Source: Minisyncoccus sp023229485 (GTDB lineage Bacteria > Patescibacteriota > Minisyncoccia > Minisyncoccales > Minisyncoccaceae). From it: a DNA stretch of 64,000 bases. The stretch is from assembly GCA_041663645.1 (NCBI GenBank), contig JBAYMH010000002.1, positions 62,001-126,000 of the forward strand, given 5' to 3'. Shown one piece after another: positions 53,112 through 61,827 of the stretch; position 1 is the first letter of the stretch; each line of letters begins with the position of its first letter. A model generated the notes under the pieces. It was not told the origin of the DNA and searched no databases. It worked only from the letters and a program-made list of their open reading frames with translations. The position numbers were made by a program, and so were the translations under genes.

Positions 53112-54343
53112 TGTCAATTATAAAATCAATTAAAGCTAGAGAAATACTTGATTCGAGAGGAAATCCAACTGTTGAGGTTTGCGTGGAAACGGATGACGGT
53201 TTTTTTGTTGACAGTGTTCCATCTGGAGCATCTACAGGAGTAAATGAAGCATTGGAATTGCGAGATGGAGACAAAGCTAGATATGGAGGTAAGGGAGTTT
53301 TGAATGCAGTAAAAAATGTTAATACAATCATTGCCTCAAGCGTTGTTGGATTGGACTCAAAACAACAAAAAGAAATTGATGAATTAATGATTAAACTTGA
53401 TGGCACTGAAAATAAATCAAATCTTGGAGCAAATGCAATCTTGGGGGTGTCTATGGCAGTTTGTAGGGCGGGAGCAAAAGCGAATAATTTGCCACTTTAT
53501 AAATATATTGCTTTTTTGGCACAAAATAATGATCAATTATTTTTACCAAGAGGAGGTTTTAATATTATAAATGGAGGTGCTCATGCTGGAAATGAATTAG
53601 ATTTTCAAGAATTTATGATTGTTCCAAACGCTTCTACTTTTGCAGAAAACGTAAGAATTGCTTCAGAAACTTATTACTACTTAAAAGAAGCTATCAAGAC
53701 TAGTTATTCAAATATAGCAACGAATGTAGGAGATGAAGGAGGGTTTGCCCCTCCAATAGAACTACCCGATATTGCACTTGCCACTATTATGAAATCAGTT
53801 GAATCAAAGGAAATTTCTTTTGATATTATTATGGATGTCGCTGCTTCTCAGTTCTCGAAGGATGGGTATTATAGTACTAAGATGGGAGTTTTCACTACCG
53901 AAGACTTATTGGAATATTACAATAACTTAGTTGAAAAATATCCTATTATTGGGATTGAAGATCCTTTTGCAGAGGATGATTGGCAGGGATTTGAAAGTAT
54001 TACCAAGGAGCTTGGCGGCAAGATTATGATTATCGGAGATGACTTACTTGTAAGTAATCCTAAAATTATAAAAGAAGCACAAGAAAAAAATGCTTGCAAT
54101 GTAGCGTTATTGAAAGTCAATCAAATTGGTTCTGTTTCAGAAATTATTGAAGCTGCTAATTTGGCGAAATCTTATGGATGGAAGCGAATGGTTTCTCATA
54201 GATCGGGAGATACGATTGATGATTTTATTGCTGACTTTGCGGTTGGTATTGGTGCAGAGTTTATAAAGTCAGGAGCACCGGTCAGGGGTGAAAGATTAGC
54301 AAAGTATAATAGATTGATGAAAATCGAAATGGAATTATTATAA
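53111..54343 (+). CDS. eno: Enolase
   Basis: A 410-residue glycolytic enzyme converting 2-phosphoglycerate to phosphoenolpyruvate. Motifs: REILDSRGNPTVEV, SGASTGVNEALELRDGD, NINNGGAHA-like IINGGAHAGN, VGDEGGFAPP, the Mg2+ ligands in IGIEDPFAEDDW and LLKVNQIGSVSE. Slightly shorter than the usual 420-430 residues. It overlaps trxB by one base, so the two are coupled. Confidence 0.95.
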   Translation: MSIIKSIKAREILDSRGNPTVEVCVETDDGFFVDSVPSGASTGVNEALELRDGDKARYGGKGVLNAVKNVNTIIASSVVGLDSKQQKEIDELMIKLDGTENKSNLGANAILGVSMAVCRAGAKANNLPLYKYIAFLAQNNDQLFLPRGGFNIINGGAHAGNELDFQEFMIVPNASTFAENVRIASETYYYLKEAIKTSYSNIATNVGDEGGFAPPIELPDIALATIMKSVESKEISFDIIMDVAASQFSKDGYYSTKMGVFTTEDLLEYYNNLVEKYPIIGIEDPFAEDDWQGFESITKELGGKIMIIGDDLLVSNPKIIKEAQEKNACNVALLKVNQIGSVSEIIEAANLAKSYGWKRMVSHRSGDTIDDFIADFAVGIGAEFIKSGAPVRGERLAKYNRLMKIEMELL

Positions 54344-54417
54344 GCAATAAATAAATCTGATAAAAAATAGAAAATTTTACTTTTATTGTATTTATTTTTT
54401 CTTTAAAACGGGGTACA

Positions 54418-54434
54418 GCAAAAATTATTTTTGC
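54418..54434. repeat. Short perfect hairpin in the eno-glutaredoxin gap
   Basis: GCAAAAAT and ATTTTTGC flank a single T. It has no proper loop as written, so the stem would open to make one. The downstream bases are not T-rich enough for a confident terminator. Confidence 0.4.
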
Positions 54435-54479
54435 CATATAGTATGTTAATATTTTGTTTATAGGGTCCTGCGAGGGCGA

Positions 54480-54497
54480 AGGTTTAATATTAAACCT
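54480..54497. promoter_or_regulatory. 18-bp perfect palindrome, possible operator
   Basis: AGGTTTAATATTAAACCT reads the same on both strands. It lies in the 282-base gap between eno and the glutaredoxin gene, about 130 bases before the latter's ATG. A perfect palindrome without loop is more like a protein-binding site than a terminator; no regulator is identified. Confidence 0.4.
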
Positions 54498-54625
54498 TTA
54501 TAGCGATTGGAATTTTTGAAATTGTACATGGAATTGTATTAATGTCAGTGATTTTTAGGAGGTATTGTTAAAATGATAAGGCGGAAGTAAGATTAATTTG
54601 ATAATTAAATTATAAATATAAAAAA

Positions 54626-54865
54626 ATGCCAAAAGTAAGATTATTTTCTACACCAATTTGTCCTTACTGTATGACCCTTAAAAGGTTTTTAACGGAAAAG
54701 GGGATTGAATTTGAAGCAATTGACGTAACTCAAGATATTAAGGCCCAGGATGAAATGATTGAAAAGACAAAACAATCTACTGTTCCAGTTTTAGATATTG
54801 GTGGAGAGTTTATTGTTGGTTTTGACCGAGAATTAATTATTAAAAAATTAAATATTAAAGATTAA
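54626..54865 (+). CDS. Glutaredoxin-like protein
   Basis: A 79-residue thioredoxin-fold protein. The active site C12-P-Y-C15 follows FSTPI, the cis-Pro motif is STVPVLDIGGEF and the C-terminal helix is GFDRELIIKKL. This matches the glutaredoxin/NrdH size class. NrdH-type proteins deliver electrons to ribonucleotide reductase, and class III enzymes such as the one at 61828 usually do not need them, so a general thiol role fed by trxB is more likely. Confidence 0.88.
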   Translation: MPKVRLFSTPICPYCMTLKRFLTEKGIEFEAIDVTQDIKAQDEMIEKTKQSTVPVLDIGGEFIVGFDRELIIKKLNIKD

Positions 54866-54981
54866 GTGAACAAGGGGAAATATCTCTTCGTTTGTTTTTT
54901 GAAAAATGAGTTTGCAGCTAAAATTTTTTTATAGTAAGATATGACTTATATAGAGCAAAATAAAATATTTATTTAAAAATT

Positions 54982-55992
54982 ATGGCAAAAAAAATAGCAA
55001 TAAATGGTTTTGGTAGAATAGGTAGATGTGCATTAAAAGCAATCATTGAAGATGAGCTTGATGTTGAGGTTGTTGCTATTAATGATTTGACAGATAGTGC
55101 CACATTAACACATTTATTTAAATATGATACTGTTTATGGGGCTTTTGCTCATAATATTGTATCAAAAAAGGACTCTATTAGTATTGATGGGAACGAAATA
55201 AAATTATTTGCAGAGAGAGAACCAGAAAATCTTCCTTGGAAAAGCCTTGGAATTGATGTTGTGTTGGAGTGTACAGGAGAATTTACGAAAAAGGAAGATG
55301 CTATGCGTCACATAAATGCAGGAGCAAAAAAAGTTATTATTTCTGCTCCAAGCAAGTCCGATGATGTTCCTTCATATGTTATTGGAATTAATCATAAAGA
55401 ATATAAGGGTGAGCCTATTATTGATATGGGCTCTTGTACGACAAATTGCCTTGCTCCGATTGTAAAAGTTTTGGAAGATGAATATGGAATTGTAAATGGT
55501 TTTATGACTACTGTTCATTCTTATACTAATGATCAAAGAGTATTGGACTTGCCCCATAAAGATTTGAGGCGTGCTAGAACAGCTGCTGAAAATATTATTC
55601 CTACAAGCACTGGTGCCGCAAAAGCAATTCATAAAGTAATACCTACCGTAAAAGGAAAGTTAGACGGATTTGCAATTAGGGTTCCTACTCCAGTTGTGTC
55701 GGTTATTGATCTTACTTGTATAATTAAAAAAGAGACAACAATCGAAGACCTTATTAAAATTTTTAGAAAAAAGAGTAAAAGTGGAGATTTAAAGGGAATA
55801 CTTTTTGTTGAAGATGAACCGTTAGTTTCTTCTGATTTTATTGGCAATCCCTATTCATCAATTTTGGATGTAGAATTTACGAAAGTTAATAAGAACATGG
55901 TAAAGCTTTTAGCTTGGTATGATAACGAATGGGGGTATTCTTGTCGGTTAGCAGAATTGGCCGAATTCGTAGCAAAAAAAACAAAAAAATAG
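54982..55992 (+). CDS. gap: Glyceraldehyde-3-phosphate dehydrogenase
   Basis: A 336-residue NAD(P)-dependent enzyme of glycolysis. The Rossmann start INGFGRIGR, the active-site SCTTNCLAP (catalytic Cys near 153), HSYTNDQRVLDLPHKDLRRARTAAENIIPTSTGAA-type middle (read in pieces) and WYDNEWGYSCRL near the end are all present. It works with pgk and eno. A strong terminator follows. Confidence 0.95.
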   Translation: MAKKIAINGFGRIGRCALKAIIEDELDVEVVAINDLTDSATLTHLFKYDTVYGAFAHNIVSKKDSISIDGNEIKLFAEREPENLPWKSLGIDVVLECTGEFTKKEDAMRHINAGAKKVIISAPSKSDDVPSYVIGINHKEYKGEPIIDMGSCTTNCLAPIVKVLEDEYGIVNGFMTTVHSYTNDQRVLDLPHKDLRRARTAAENIIPTSTGAAKAIHKVIPTVKGKLDGFAIRVPTPVVSVIDLTCIIKKETTIEDLIKIFRKKSKSGDLKGILFVEDEPLVSSDFIGNPYSSILDVEFTKVNKNMVKLLAWYDNEWGYSCRLAELAEFVAKKTKK

Positions 55993-56004
55993 CTTAAAAA
56001 ATAG

Positions 56005-56037
56005 AAATCCTTGCCGTAAACTGGCAAGGATTTTTTC
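56005..56037 (+). terminator. Terminator of gap
   Basis: An 11-bp stem (AAATCCTTGCC with its complement, seven-base loop) is followed by a T-run, 13 bases after the stop. Confidence 0.88.
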
Positions 56038-56066
56038 TTGTCAAATCTGCATATTTAATGTATTAT
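56038..56066 (+). promoter_or_regulatory. Promoter of lepB
   Basis: TTGTCA (56038-56043), a 17-base spacer and TATTAT (56061-56066), directly after the gap terminator. Seven bases separate the -10 from the ATG at 56074, so the mRNA should be leaderless. Confidence 0.7.
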
Positions 56067-56073
56067 CTAAGCA

Positions 56074-56649
56074 ATGGAGAAAAAAAGTTTATTAAATGAA
56101 GTTATAGATTTAGGAAAGATTGTTTTAATCGCTCTCGTAATAGTAATACCTATACGGATTTTTGTATTTCAGCCTTTTATGGTAAGTGGAGCTTCAATGG
56201 AGCCAAATTATCATTCTACTGATTATTTAATTATTGATGAGCTTTCGTATCGCTTTAATCAGCCAGCAAGGGGAGATGTGATTGTATTTAAATATCCTAA
56301 AAATACTGACTTGAAATACATAAAACGAATAGTTGGGTTTCCGGGAGAAACCGTGGATATAAAAGATGCTAAAATTTCTATAACGGCAACTGATGGTACC
56401 GTAACTACTCTTAATGAAGGTTATTTACCAGAAGAGTCAATAACTTCTTGGATAAGGGGGGCTACCTATGGTCCAATTGTTTTAAAATCAGATGAGTATT
56501 TTGTTTTGGGAGATAATAGAAATTATTCTGCCGATTCACGATCATGGGGAGTATTACCAAAAAATAATATTATTGGAAAAGTTGCTTTTACGTTTTCTGT
56601 TACTAATTTATTAAATAAAAAAACAGAAACTAATAAAGAAAGTTACTAA
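56074..56649 (+). CDS. lepB: Signal peptidase I
   Basis: A 191-residue membrane protease that removes signal peptides of Sec-exported proteins. It has one N-terminal membrane segment (about 14-34), catalytic Ser41 in SGASMEPNY, Lys84 in YIKRIVGFPGE and the conserved GDNRNYSADSRSWG. Length fits the short Gram-positive-like form. Likely substrates include the surface proteins at 512 and 6564. It heads a run with hisS. Confidence 0.94.
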   Translation: MEKKSLLNEVIDLGKIVLIALVIVIPIRIFVFQPFMVSGASMEPNYHSTDYLIIDELSYRFNQPARGDVIVFKYPKNTDLKYIKRIVGFPGETVDIKDAKISITATDGTVTTLNEGYLPEESITSWIRGATYGPIVLKSDEYFVLGDNRNYSADSRSWGVLPKNNIIGKVAFTFSVTNLLNKKTETNKESY

Positions 56650-56666
56650 TTTTTAAATTTAAATTT

Positions 56667-57953
56667 ATGGGTAAGCTAAAATTCCAAACACCAACTGGAA
56701 TGCATGACATTCTCCCAGAAGATCAGGCTTATTATCAAAAAATTTTCGAAACTGTCAAAAAATTTTTCGATTATTATGATTATTCAAGAATTGAAACTCC
56801 TATTTTAGAATCAGCAGATCTTTTTATTCGCAGTATTGGAGAGAATACTGATATTGTAGAGAAAGAAATGTATAGTTTTAAAACAAAAGGGGGAGATGCA
56901 GTTGTAATGAGGCCCGAAGGAACCGCTCCAACAATGAGAGCATATTTTCAAAATGGAATGGTTTCAATGCCTCAGCCAGTAAAGCTTTGGTATTATGGTC
57001 CATTTTTTAGATATGAAAGACCTCAAGCTGGAAGGTATCGACAGTTTTTTCAATTTGGCTCTGAGGTAATTGGTGATTCTGATTCTCTTTTTGATACACA
57101 GACAATTATAATTCTTTATAATATTTTAGAAGATTTAAAAATTAAGAATTTAATTATCAGAATAAATTCTATTGGTGACGAGAATTGTAGAGGGGAATAT
57201 AAAAAGGCGTTGGCAAAGTTTTTGAAGAATAAAAAAACTGACTTATGTAAAGATTGTCAGAATCGTTCAAAAACTAATGTACTTCGAGTTCTTGATTGTA
57301 AGAATCCGAAATGTCGAGAAATAATAGCCCAAGCTCCGCAAACAATGGATTTTCTTTGTGAAGATTGTAAAACTCATTTAAAAGAGGTTCTAGAATATTT
57401 AGATGAATTAAAAATTCCTTATATCTTGGATCCATTTTTGGTAAGAGGGCTGGATTATTATACAAAAACTGTTTTTGAGGTTGAAATACAGGATAATGCT
57501 GGAGGTAGGCAAGAGGCCTTGGCAGGAGGTGGAAGATATGATATCTTAGGAAAAGCTATCGCAGGAGAGATTGTTCCTGCTTGCGGTATGGCCGTTGGGG
57601 TAGAAAGAATAATTCAAAAGATGAAAGAAAATAATGTGGATGTTTCTACCAAAAAAACTGCTGAAGTTTTTTTAGCTCAGATTGGACCAATTGCAAAAAA
57701 GAGAGGCATGGCTATTATGGAAGAGTTTCGTCGGGCAAATATGAAAGTTGCAGAATGTTTTAGTAAGGATTCTTTAAAATTTCAATTAGCAAAGGCGAAT
57801 AAGCTTGGTATTAAAAATGTTGTAATTATTGGTCAAAAAGAAGCTATTCAAAATATTGCTATTATTAGAAATATGGAGACTGGAAAGCAGTCTGAGATTC
57901 CTCAGGAAGATATAGTAAAAGAAATTAAAAAGAGAATAAAAGAAGAAGATTAA
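56667..57953 (+). CDS. hisS: Histidyl-tRNA synthetase
   Basis: A 428-residue class II synthetase. Motif 2 (MRPEGTAPTMRAY, YYGPFFRYERPQAGRYRQF), the His-specific LVRGLDYYTKTVFEV and motif 3 (GMAVGVERI) are present, and a C-terminal anticodon domain follows (VFLAQIGPIAKK). A Cys-rich insert in the middle (LCKDC, DCKNPKC, LCEDC) is common in bacterial HisRS. It lies 17 bases after lepB. Confidence 0.95.
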   Translation: MGKLKFQTPTGMHDILPEDQAYYQKIFETVKKFFDYYDYSRIETPILESADLFIRSIGENTDIVEKEMYSFKTKGGDAVVMRPEGTAPTMRAYFQNGMVSMPQPVKLWYYGPFFRYERPQAGRYRQFFQFGSEVIGDSDSLFDTQTIIILYNILEDLKIKNLIIRINSIGDENCRGEYKKALAKFLKNKKTDLCKDCQNRSKTNVLRVLDCKNPKCREIIAQAPQTMDFLCEDCKTHLKEVLEYLDELKIPYILDPFLVRGLDYYTKTVFEVEIQDNAGGRQEALAGGGRYDILGKAIAGEIVPACGMAVGVERIIQKMKENNVDVSTKKTAEVFLAQIGPIAKKRGMAIMEEFRRANMKVAECFSKDSLKFQLAKANKLGIKNVVIIGQKEAIQNIAIIRNMETGKQSEIPQEDIVKEIKKRIKEED

Positions 57954-57981
57954 GGTTAAAATAAAATTTAGTAAAAAGAAT

Positions 57982-58191
57982 ATGAAAATTAGTAAATTAC
58001 CGAAAGAAACATCTCAGTCATTGGTTTACCGATTTACGAAAGCTGTTAAAAGCAGCGGAGTGTTGGTTGAAGCAAGAAAGAGGAAGTTTAGAGCTAGAAT
58101 CAAGAGTGGTAATCTTGCAAAGAGGGCTGCCCTCATAAGAGTTAAAAAGAAAGTTGAGTATGATAAAAAGAAGAAGCTTGGAAAAATTTAG
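57982..58191 (+). CDS. rpsU: Small ribosomal subunit protein bS21
   Basis: A 69-residue, very basic protein (VLVEARKRKFRARIKSGNLAKRAALIRVKKKVEYDKKKK). bS21 sits near the anti-Shine-Dalgarno end of 16S rRNA and assists initiation. The KRKF and central basic helix fit the family. It precedes yqeY, a common pairing, but a terminator separates them. Confidence 0.85.
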   Translation: MKISKLPKETSQSLVYRFTKAVKSSGVLVEARKRKFRARIKSGNLAKRAALIRVKKKVEYDKKKKLGKI

Positions 58192-58198
58192 TAATTGT

Positions 58199-58230
58199 AA
58201 ACAGCCGTTATTTGTAATGGCTGTTTTTAA
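58199..58230 (+). terminator. Terminator after rpsU
   Basis: A 12-bp stem (AAACAGCCGTTA with TAATGGCTGTTT, one G-U, loop TTTG) and T-run, seven bases after the stop. Confidence 0.85.
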
Positions 58231-58253
58231 TTAAGTAACGTAATTTAAAAAAA

Positions 58254-58751
58254 ATGTTATCAGAACAAATAAAAGAAGACTTAATAACTGCACAGAAAGC
58301 AAAAGACGAAAAAATTGTTTCTTGCCTTAGAATGCTTAAAGCAGCTATTACAAATAAAGAAATAGAAAAAAGAGTTAAGTTGATTGAAGCTAACCAAAAT
58401 TTAAGCGAAGAGGACTTGGCTATTCAGTCAAAATTAATTGATGAAGAAATATTGGAAGTTATTTCTCAAGAAGTTAAAAAAAGGCGAGATAGTATTGTTA
58501 GTTTTGAGAAAGGAGGTAGATTTGATTTAGTAGAAGGAGAGAAGGCAGAATTAGATATTTTAAAAAAATATATGCCCGCGGAGTTAAGTGAAGAAGAAAT
58601 AAGAATCTTAGTAAAAGATGTTATCGAAAATGTTGGTGCAAAGGATATAAATGATATTGGGATTGTAATGAAAGAAATTGTACCAAAAACAAAAGGAAAG
58701 TCAGATGGCAATTTGGTTGGGCAAATTGTAAGAGAATTATTAGGAAAATAA
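58254..58751 (+). CDS. yqeY: GatB/YqeY domain protein
   Basis: A 165-residue helical protein of the YqeY family, related to the C-terminal tRNA-binding domain of GatB. Landmarks: SEQIKEDLITAQKAKDE, LRMLKAAITNKEIE, EVKKRRDSIVSFEKGGR, LKKYMPAELSEEEI and GKSDGNLVGQIVRELLG. The exact role is not established in any species. It follows rpsU, as in many bacteria. Confidence 0.9.
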   Translation: MLSEQIKEDLITAQKAKDEKIVSCLRMLKAAITNKEIEKRVKLIEANQNLSEEDLAIQSKLIDEEILEVISQEVKKRRDSIVSFEKGGRFDLVEGEKAELDILKKYMPAELSEEEIRILVKDVIENVGAKDINDIGIVMKEIVPKTKGKSDGNLVGQIVRELLGK

Positions 58752-58766
58752 GACATTTAGAGTAAA

Positions 58767-58788
58767 AACTCGCTTAGGCGGGTTTTTT
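58767..58788 (+). terminator. Terminator after yqeY
   Basis: AACTCGC pairs with GCGGGTT (one G-U, loop TTAG), followed by TTTT. Confidence 0.75.
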
Positions 58789-58832
58789 GTTGGAAAAAAG
58801 ATAAAAATCTTGAAGATATTTTTAATTTATTA

Positions 58833-58841
58833 TGCTATAAT
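58833..58841 (+). promoter_or_regulatory. Extended -10 promoter of the ybeY-ftsA-ftsZ operon
   Basis: TG-C-TATAAT at 58833-58841, after the yqeY terminator, about 80 bases before the ybeY ATG. The -35 is not clear. Confidence 0.55.
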
Positions 58842-58923
58842 AGTCATTAATGCTTAGATAATGTTGTTATGGCTTGCACCTCTTTGCAATAAATCATATT
58901 ATTTAGTAAAATATATAATAGAA

Positions 58924-59382
58924 ATGATTGAAATTCAAAGTTTGAATGTAAATTTTAAAAGAATAGATAAGAAATCTCTTGTTGATATAGCTAATATAGT
59001 TTTGGCTAAAGAAAAGGTGGGTAAAAAGGTTGATATTTCTATAGTAATTGTTAATGAGGAGGATATTCGTAAAATTAATTTACAGTATCGAAAATTTAAT
59101 AAGGCAACCGATGTTCTTTCTTTTGGGAGCATAAAAGATTTTTTATCAGTAGAATGTTTTGTCTTGCCTGAAATAGTAATTTGCACTGAAGAGGTAGAGA
59201 AAAATGCTAAGGAGGCAAATGTTTCTTTTAAAAATGAATTAGTAAGGGTTTTAATTCATGGTATTTTGCATCTCTTGGATTATGATCATGAAAATGACGA
59301 AGAAGATGCAAAAAAAATGTTTTTGAAGCAGGAAGAATATCTTGCAATGTTTTTTAAAGATAAAAAAGTAAAAGTAAAATAA
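58924..59382 (+). CDS. ybeY: Endoribonuclease YbeY
   Basis: About 152 residues from ATG 58924; an upstream in-frame frame lacks family similarity. YbeY is a zinc-dependent RNase for 16S rRNA 3'-end maturation and ribosome quality control. The zinc site reads HGILHLLDYDH (H-x3-H-x5-H), preceded by NKATDVLSF, both diagnostic. It lies seven bases before ftsA, linking ribosome maturation and division in one operon. Confidence 0.92.
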   Translation: MIEIQSLNVNFKRIDKKSLVDIANIVLAKEKVGKKVDISIVIVNEEDIRKINLQYRKFNKATDVLSFGSIKDFLSVECFVLPEIVICTEEVEKNAKEANVSFKNELVRVLIHGILHLLDYDHENDEEDAKKMFLKQEEYLAMFFKDKKVKVK

Positions 59383-59388
59383 TCAAAA

Positions 59389-60759
59389 ATGGCAAAACCT
59401 CAAATCGTTACTGGTATTGATATTGGCACGGACACTATTAAAATTTTGACTGTTAAAAAAAATCCTGATACTGGTGAAGTCCAGGAGGTTTTGTTTTTTG
59501 ATAAAGTAAAATCTGCAGGAGTACAGAAAGGAAGAGTGAGAAATCCAGTCGAGGTTGGTAAAAAAATTCAAGAATTAGTTGTTAGGGCTGAACGAAAATT
59601 TGATGGACAAAAGCTAGATGAAATATATGTTAATATTAATGGCAGTAAGATTGAAATGATTCCAAGTCAAGAGACGATTTTGGTTGGTCGTGCTAATGGA
59701 AAAGTTTCTGCAGAAGATGTTGAAAGAGTTAATCTCCAAGTTCAGGAAAAAATTGGACCAGTCCTTACTAATAAGGAAATACTAGGAGTTTATCCAAGGG
59801 AATGGACATTGGATGATGAAGGTGAAATTAAAAATCCTATTGGACTTCAAGGATATAAATTAAAATTGGATGCCTTAGTTTTGGCTTGCTTTTTTTCTGA
59901 CCGAGAAAGTATTGATCAGGCTTTAAATGTTGCTGGACTCGGTAGTAGCGATGGAATAATCGCTAATCCAATTGCTGATGCGAGAGTAGTTTTAAATCAA
60001 GACTTAAAAGAGCTTGGGGTTGCTGTTGTTAATATTGGAGCTGGAACTTCTAGCGTTATTATTTATCAGGATGGAAGATTAATTAGCTCGGCTGTATATC
60101 CCGTTGGATCGTCTAATATTACAAATGATATTGCAATTGGATTTAAGACAGAAATAGAGGTAGCAGAAAAAATCAAACAACAATTTGGATGTTGTCTTAG
60201 TGATTGCAAAGGGGGCTTAGGTAAAAAAATAGAATTTGATCTTGATTCTGTTTTTGGTGTTAGCCTTAAAGATGATAACGAGGATGATGAGCCAATAATA
60301 AAGAAAAAGATTGAAATTTTAGGAAGGCAAAACGGAAATAAAAAAGTTATGGCAGTAAAAAAAGAAAAATTGCCAAAGAAAAATTGTTTTTGTTTTTATG
60401 AAAGAGAGTTAAAAAAGATAATAGAAGCAAGAGTGTCGGAAATATTTGAATTAATTGCACAGCAAATTAATTCATCTGCTAATTCTGGGCTTTTGCCAGG
60501 AGGAATTATAATTGTTGGTGGTGGAGCAAAATTACCAGGAATTGTTGATGTGGCAAAAAAAGAATTTAATCTTCCTTGTCGAATTGGTTATGCAAAGGAT
60601 TTTTCTGGGTTAGATAAAGATCCTTCCTATGTTACTGTTTGTGGTTTGGTAATTGATGAATTAGATGAAGATGAAGCGGACTCAGGAAAGTCTGGAAATG
60701 GTCGGATAAAAGGGTTTTTTGGAAAAATTGGAGAAATAATTGGAAATTTAATTCCTTAA
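59389..60759 (+). CDS. ftsA: Cell division protein FtsA
   Basis: A 456-residue actin-like protein that tethers FtsZ to the membrane. Phosphate and adenosine motifs: GIDIGTDTIKILT, VVNIGAGTSSVIIY, IIVGGGAKLPGIVD. The last residues (IKGFFGKIGEIIGNLIP) form the expected amphipathic membrane helix. Between about 265 and 335 there is an unusual insert with several Cys (FGCCLSDC, KNCFCF) and an acidic stretch (DDNEDDEP). It precedes a tail-less ftsZ by four bases. Confidence 0.92.
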   Translation: MAKPQIVTGIDIGTDTIKILTVKKNPDTGEVQEVLFFDKVKSAGVQKGRVRNPVEVGKKIQELVVRAERKFDGQKLDEIYVNINGSKIEMIPSQETILVGRANGKVSAEDVERVNLQVQEKIGPVLTNKEILGVYPREWTLDDEGEIKNPIGLQGYKLKLDALVLACFFSDRESIDQALNVAGLGSSDGIIANPIADARVVLNQDLKELGVAVVNIGAGTSSVIIYQDGRLISSAVYPVGSSNITNDIAIGFKTEIEVAEKIKQQFGCCLSDCKGGLGKKIEFDLDSVFGVSLKDDNEDDEPIIKKKIEILGRQNGNKKVMAVKKEKLPKKNCFCFYERELKKIIEARVSEIFELIAQQINSSANSGLLPGGIIIVGGGAKLPGIVDVAKKEFNLPCRIGYAKDFSGLDKDPSYVTVCGLVIDELDEDEADSGKSGNGRIKGFFGKIGEIIGNLIP

Positions 60760-60763
60760 AAGA

Positions 60764-61693
60764 ATGACTAAGATAATAGTAATTGGAATAGGTGGGGCTG
60801 GCTGTAATACTATTTCTCGTTTATTTGGAGGAAGTATTAAGAATGCCGATCTTATTAGTATGAATACAGATGTTCAGGATTTGAAAAAAAAAGATGCTCA
60901 TTTAAAAATGAAAATTGGAGAAAAAACTACTAACGGTCTTGGCTCAGGAATGAAGCCAGAAGTTGGAGCGATGGCAGCAAGAGAAAGTCAGAAAGAGATA
61001 GAAGATTTAATAAAAGATGCTGATATAGTTTTTCTTTCGGCTGGACTTGGTGGCGGAACGGGGTCTGGTGCTATGCCAGTGGTTGCCGAAATGGCAAAAA
61101 AATTAGGAGTTCTTACTATTGGTGTTGTTACCTTGCCTTTTTCTTTTGAAGGTAAAAAAAGGAAAAAAATTGCGCTTTCAAGTTTGGAAGAAATAAAAAA
61201 ACACATCGATACTTTAGTTGTTATACCAAACGATAAATTAACAAGTATAATTCCACCAAAAGCTACAATCGATTATGCTTTTCAGAAATGTGATGATTTA
61301 CTTAAGGAGGCAGTGGAAAGTATTTCCAATATTATTTCAAATACTGGAATATTAAATCTTGACTTCGCTGATATAAAAGAAACTTTGAAAAATGGTGGAG
61401 TTGCCTTTTTTGGTACAGGAAAGGGCGAAGGGAAGGATAGGGCAATAAAAGCGATTGATAAAGCTTTTTCTTTATCGATAAGTGGATTTTCTCTTGAAAA
61501 AACAAATAGTATTCTTTTTAATGTTGCTTCTGGATCAGGAAGTGCAACTGTACTTGAAGTTAAAAAGATTGCAGAGGAAGTTAAGAAAAGAGTCTCATCA
61601 AATGCAAAGATTATTTTTGGTGCATCTCGTGATGAATCTTTAAATAAGGATGAAATTAGGATTACTATTATTGCTACTAGTCCTAATAAGTAA
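60764..61693 (+). CDS. ftsZ: Cell division protein FtsZ, short form without C-terminal tail
   Basis: A 309-residue tubulin-like GTPase. GTP-binding VIGIGGAGCN at the N terminus, tubulin signature GGGTGSG at 96-102, T7 residues N198, D200 and D203 (NLDFADIKETL). It ends at the core (IRITIIATSPNK), with neither the disordered linker nor the tail peptide that binds FtsA, although ftsA is directly upstream. The paralogue at 49749 has that tail. I infer that this one polymerises but relies on the other for membrane contact. Confidence 0.93.
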   Translation: MTKIIVIGIGGAGCNTISRLFGGSIKNADLISMNTDVQDLKKKDAHLKMKIGEKTTNGLGSGMKPEVGAMAARESQKEIEDLIKDADIVFLSAGLGGGTGSGAMPVVAEMAKKLGVLTIGVVTLPFSFEGKKRKKIALSSLEEIKKHIDTLVVIPNDKLTSIIPPKATIDYAFQKCDDLLKEAVESISNIISNTGILNLDFADIKETLKNGGVAFFGTGKGEGKDRAIKAIDKAFSLSISGFSLEKTNSILFNVASGSGSATVLEVKKIAEEVKKRVSSNAKIIFGASRDESLNKDEIRITIIATSPNK

Positions 61694-61764
61694 TTTTTAA
61701 TATTTTTATTGGGTTATAAGTGTTTATATCCCAAAAATTATCAACAGACCCATTAAAAATCAAG

Positions 61765-61818
61765 AAAATCTTATAGATTTTTGTCAAAATTGACAGCGAT
61801 TTTAGGGGAGGATAGAAT
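61765..61818 (+). promoter_or_regulatory. nrdD promoter with upstream inverted repeats
   Basis: TTGACA (61790-61795), 17-base spacer, TAGAAT (61813-61818), nine bases before the ATG at 61828. The -35 is the right half of TGTCAA-AA-TTGACA, and a second inverted repeat, AAAATCT-TAT-AGATTTT (61765-61781), lies just upstream. Either could bind a regulator. Neither fits the NrdR box as I know it. Confidence 0.7.
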
Positions 61819-61827
61819 TGTAATATC

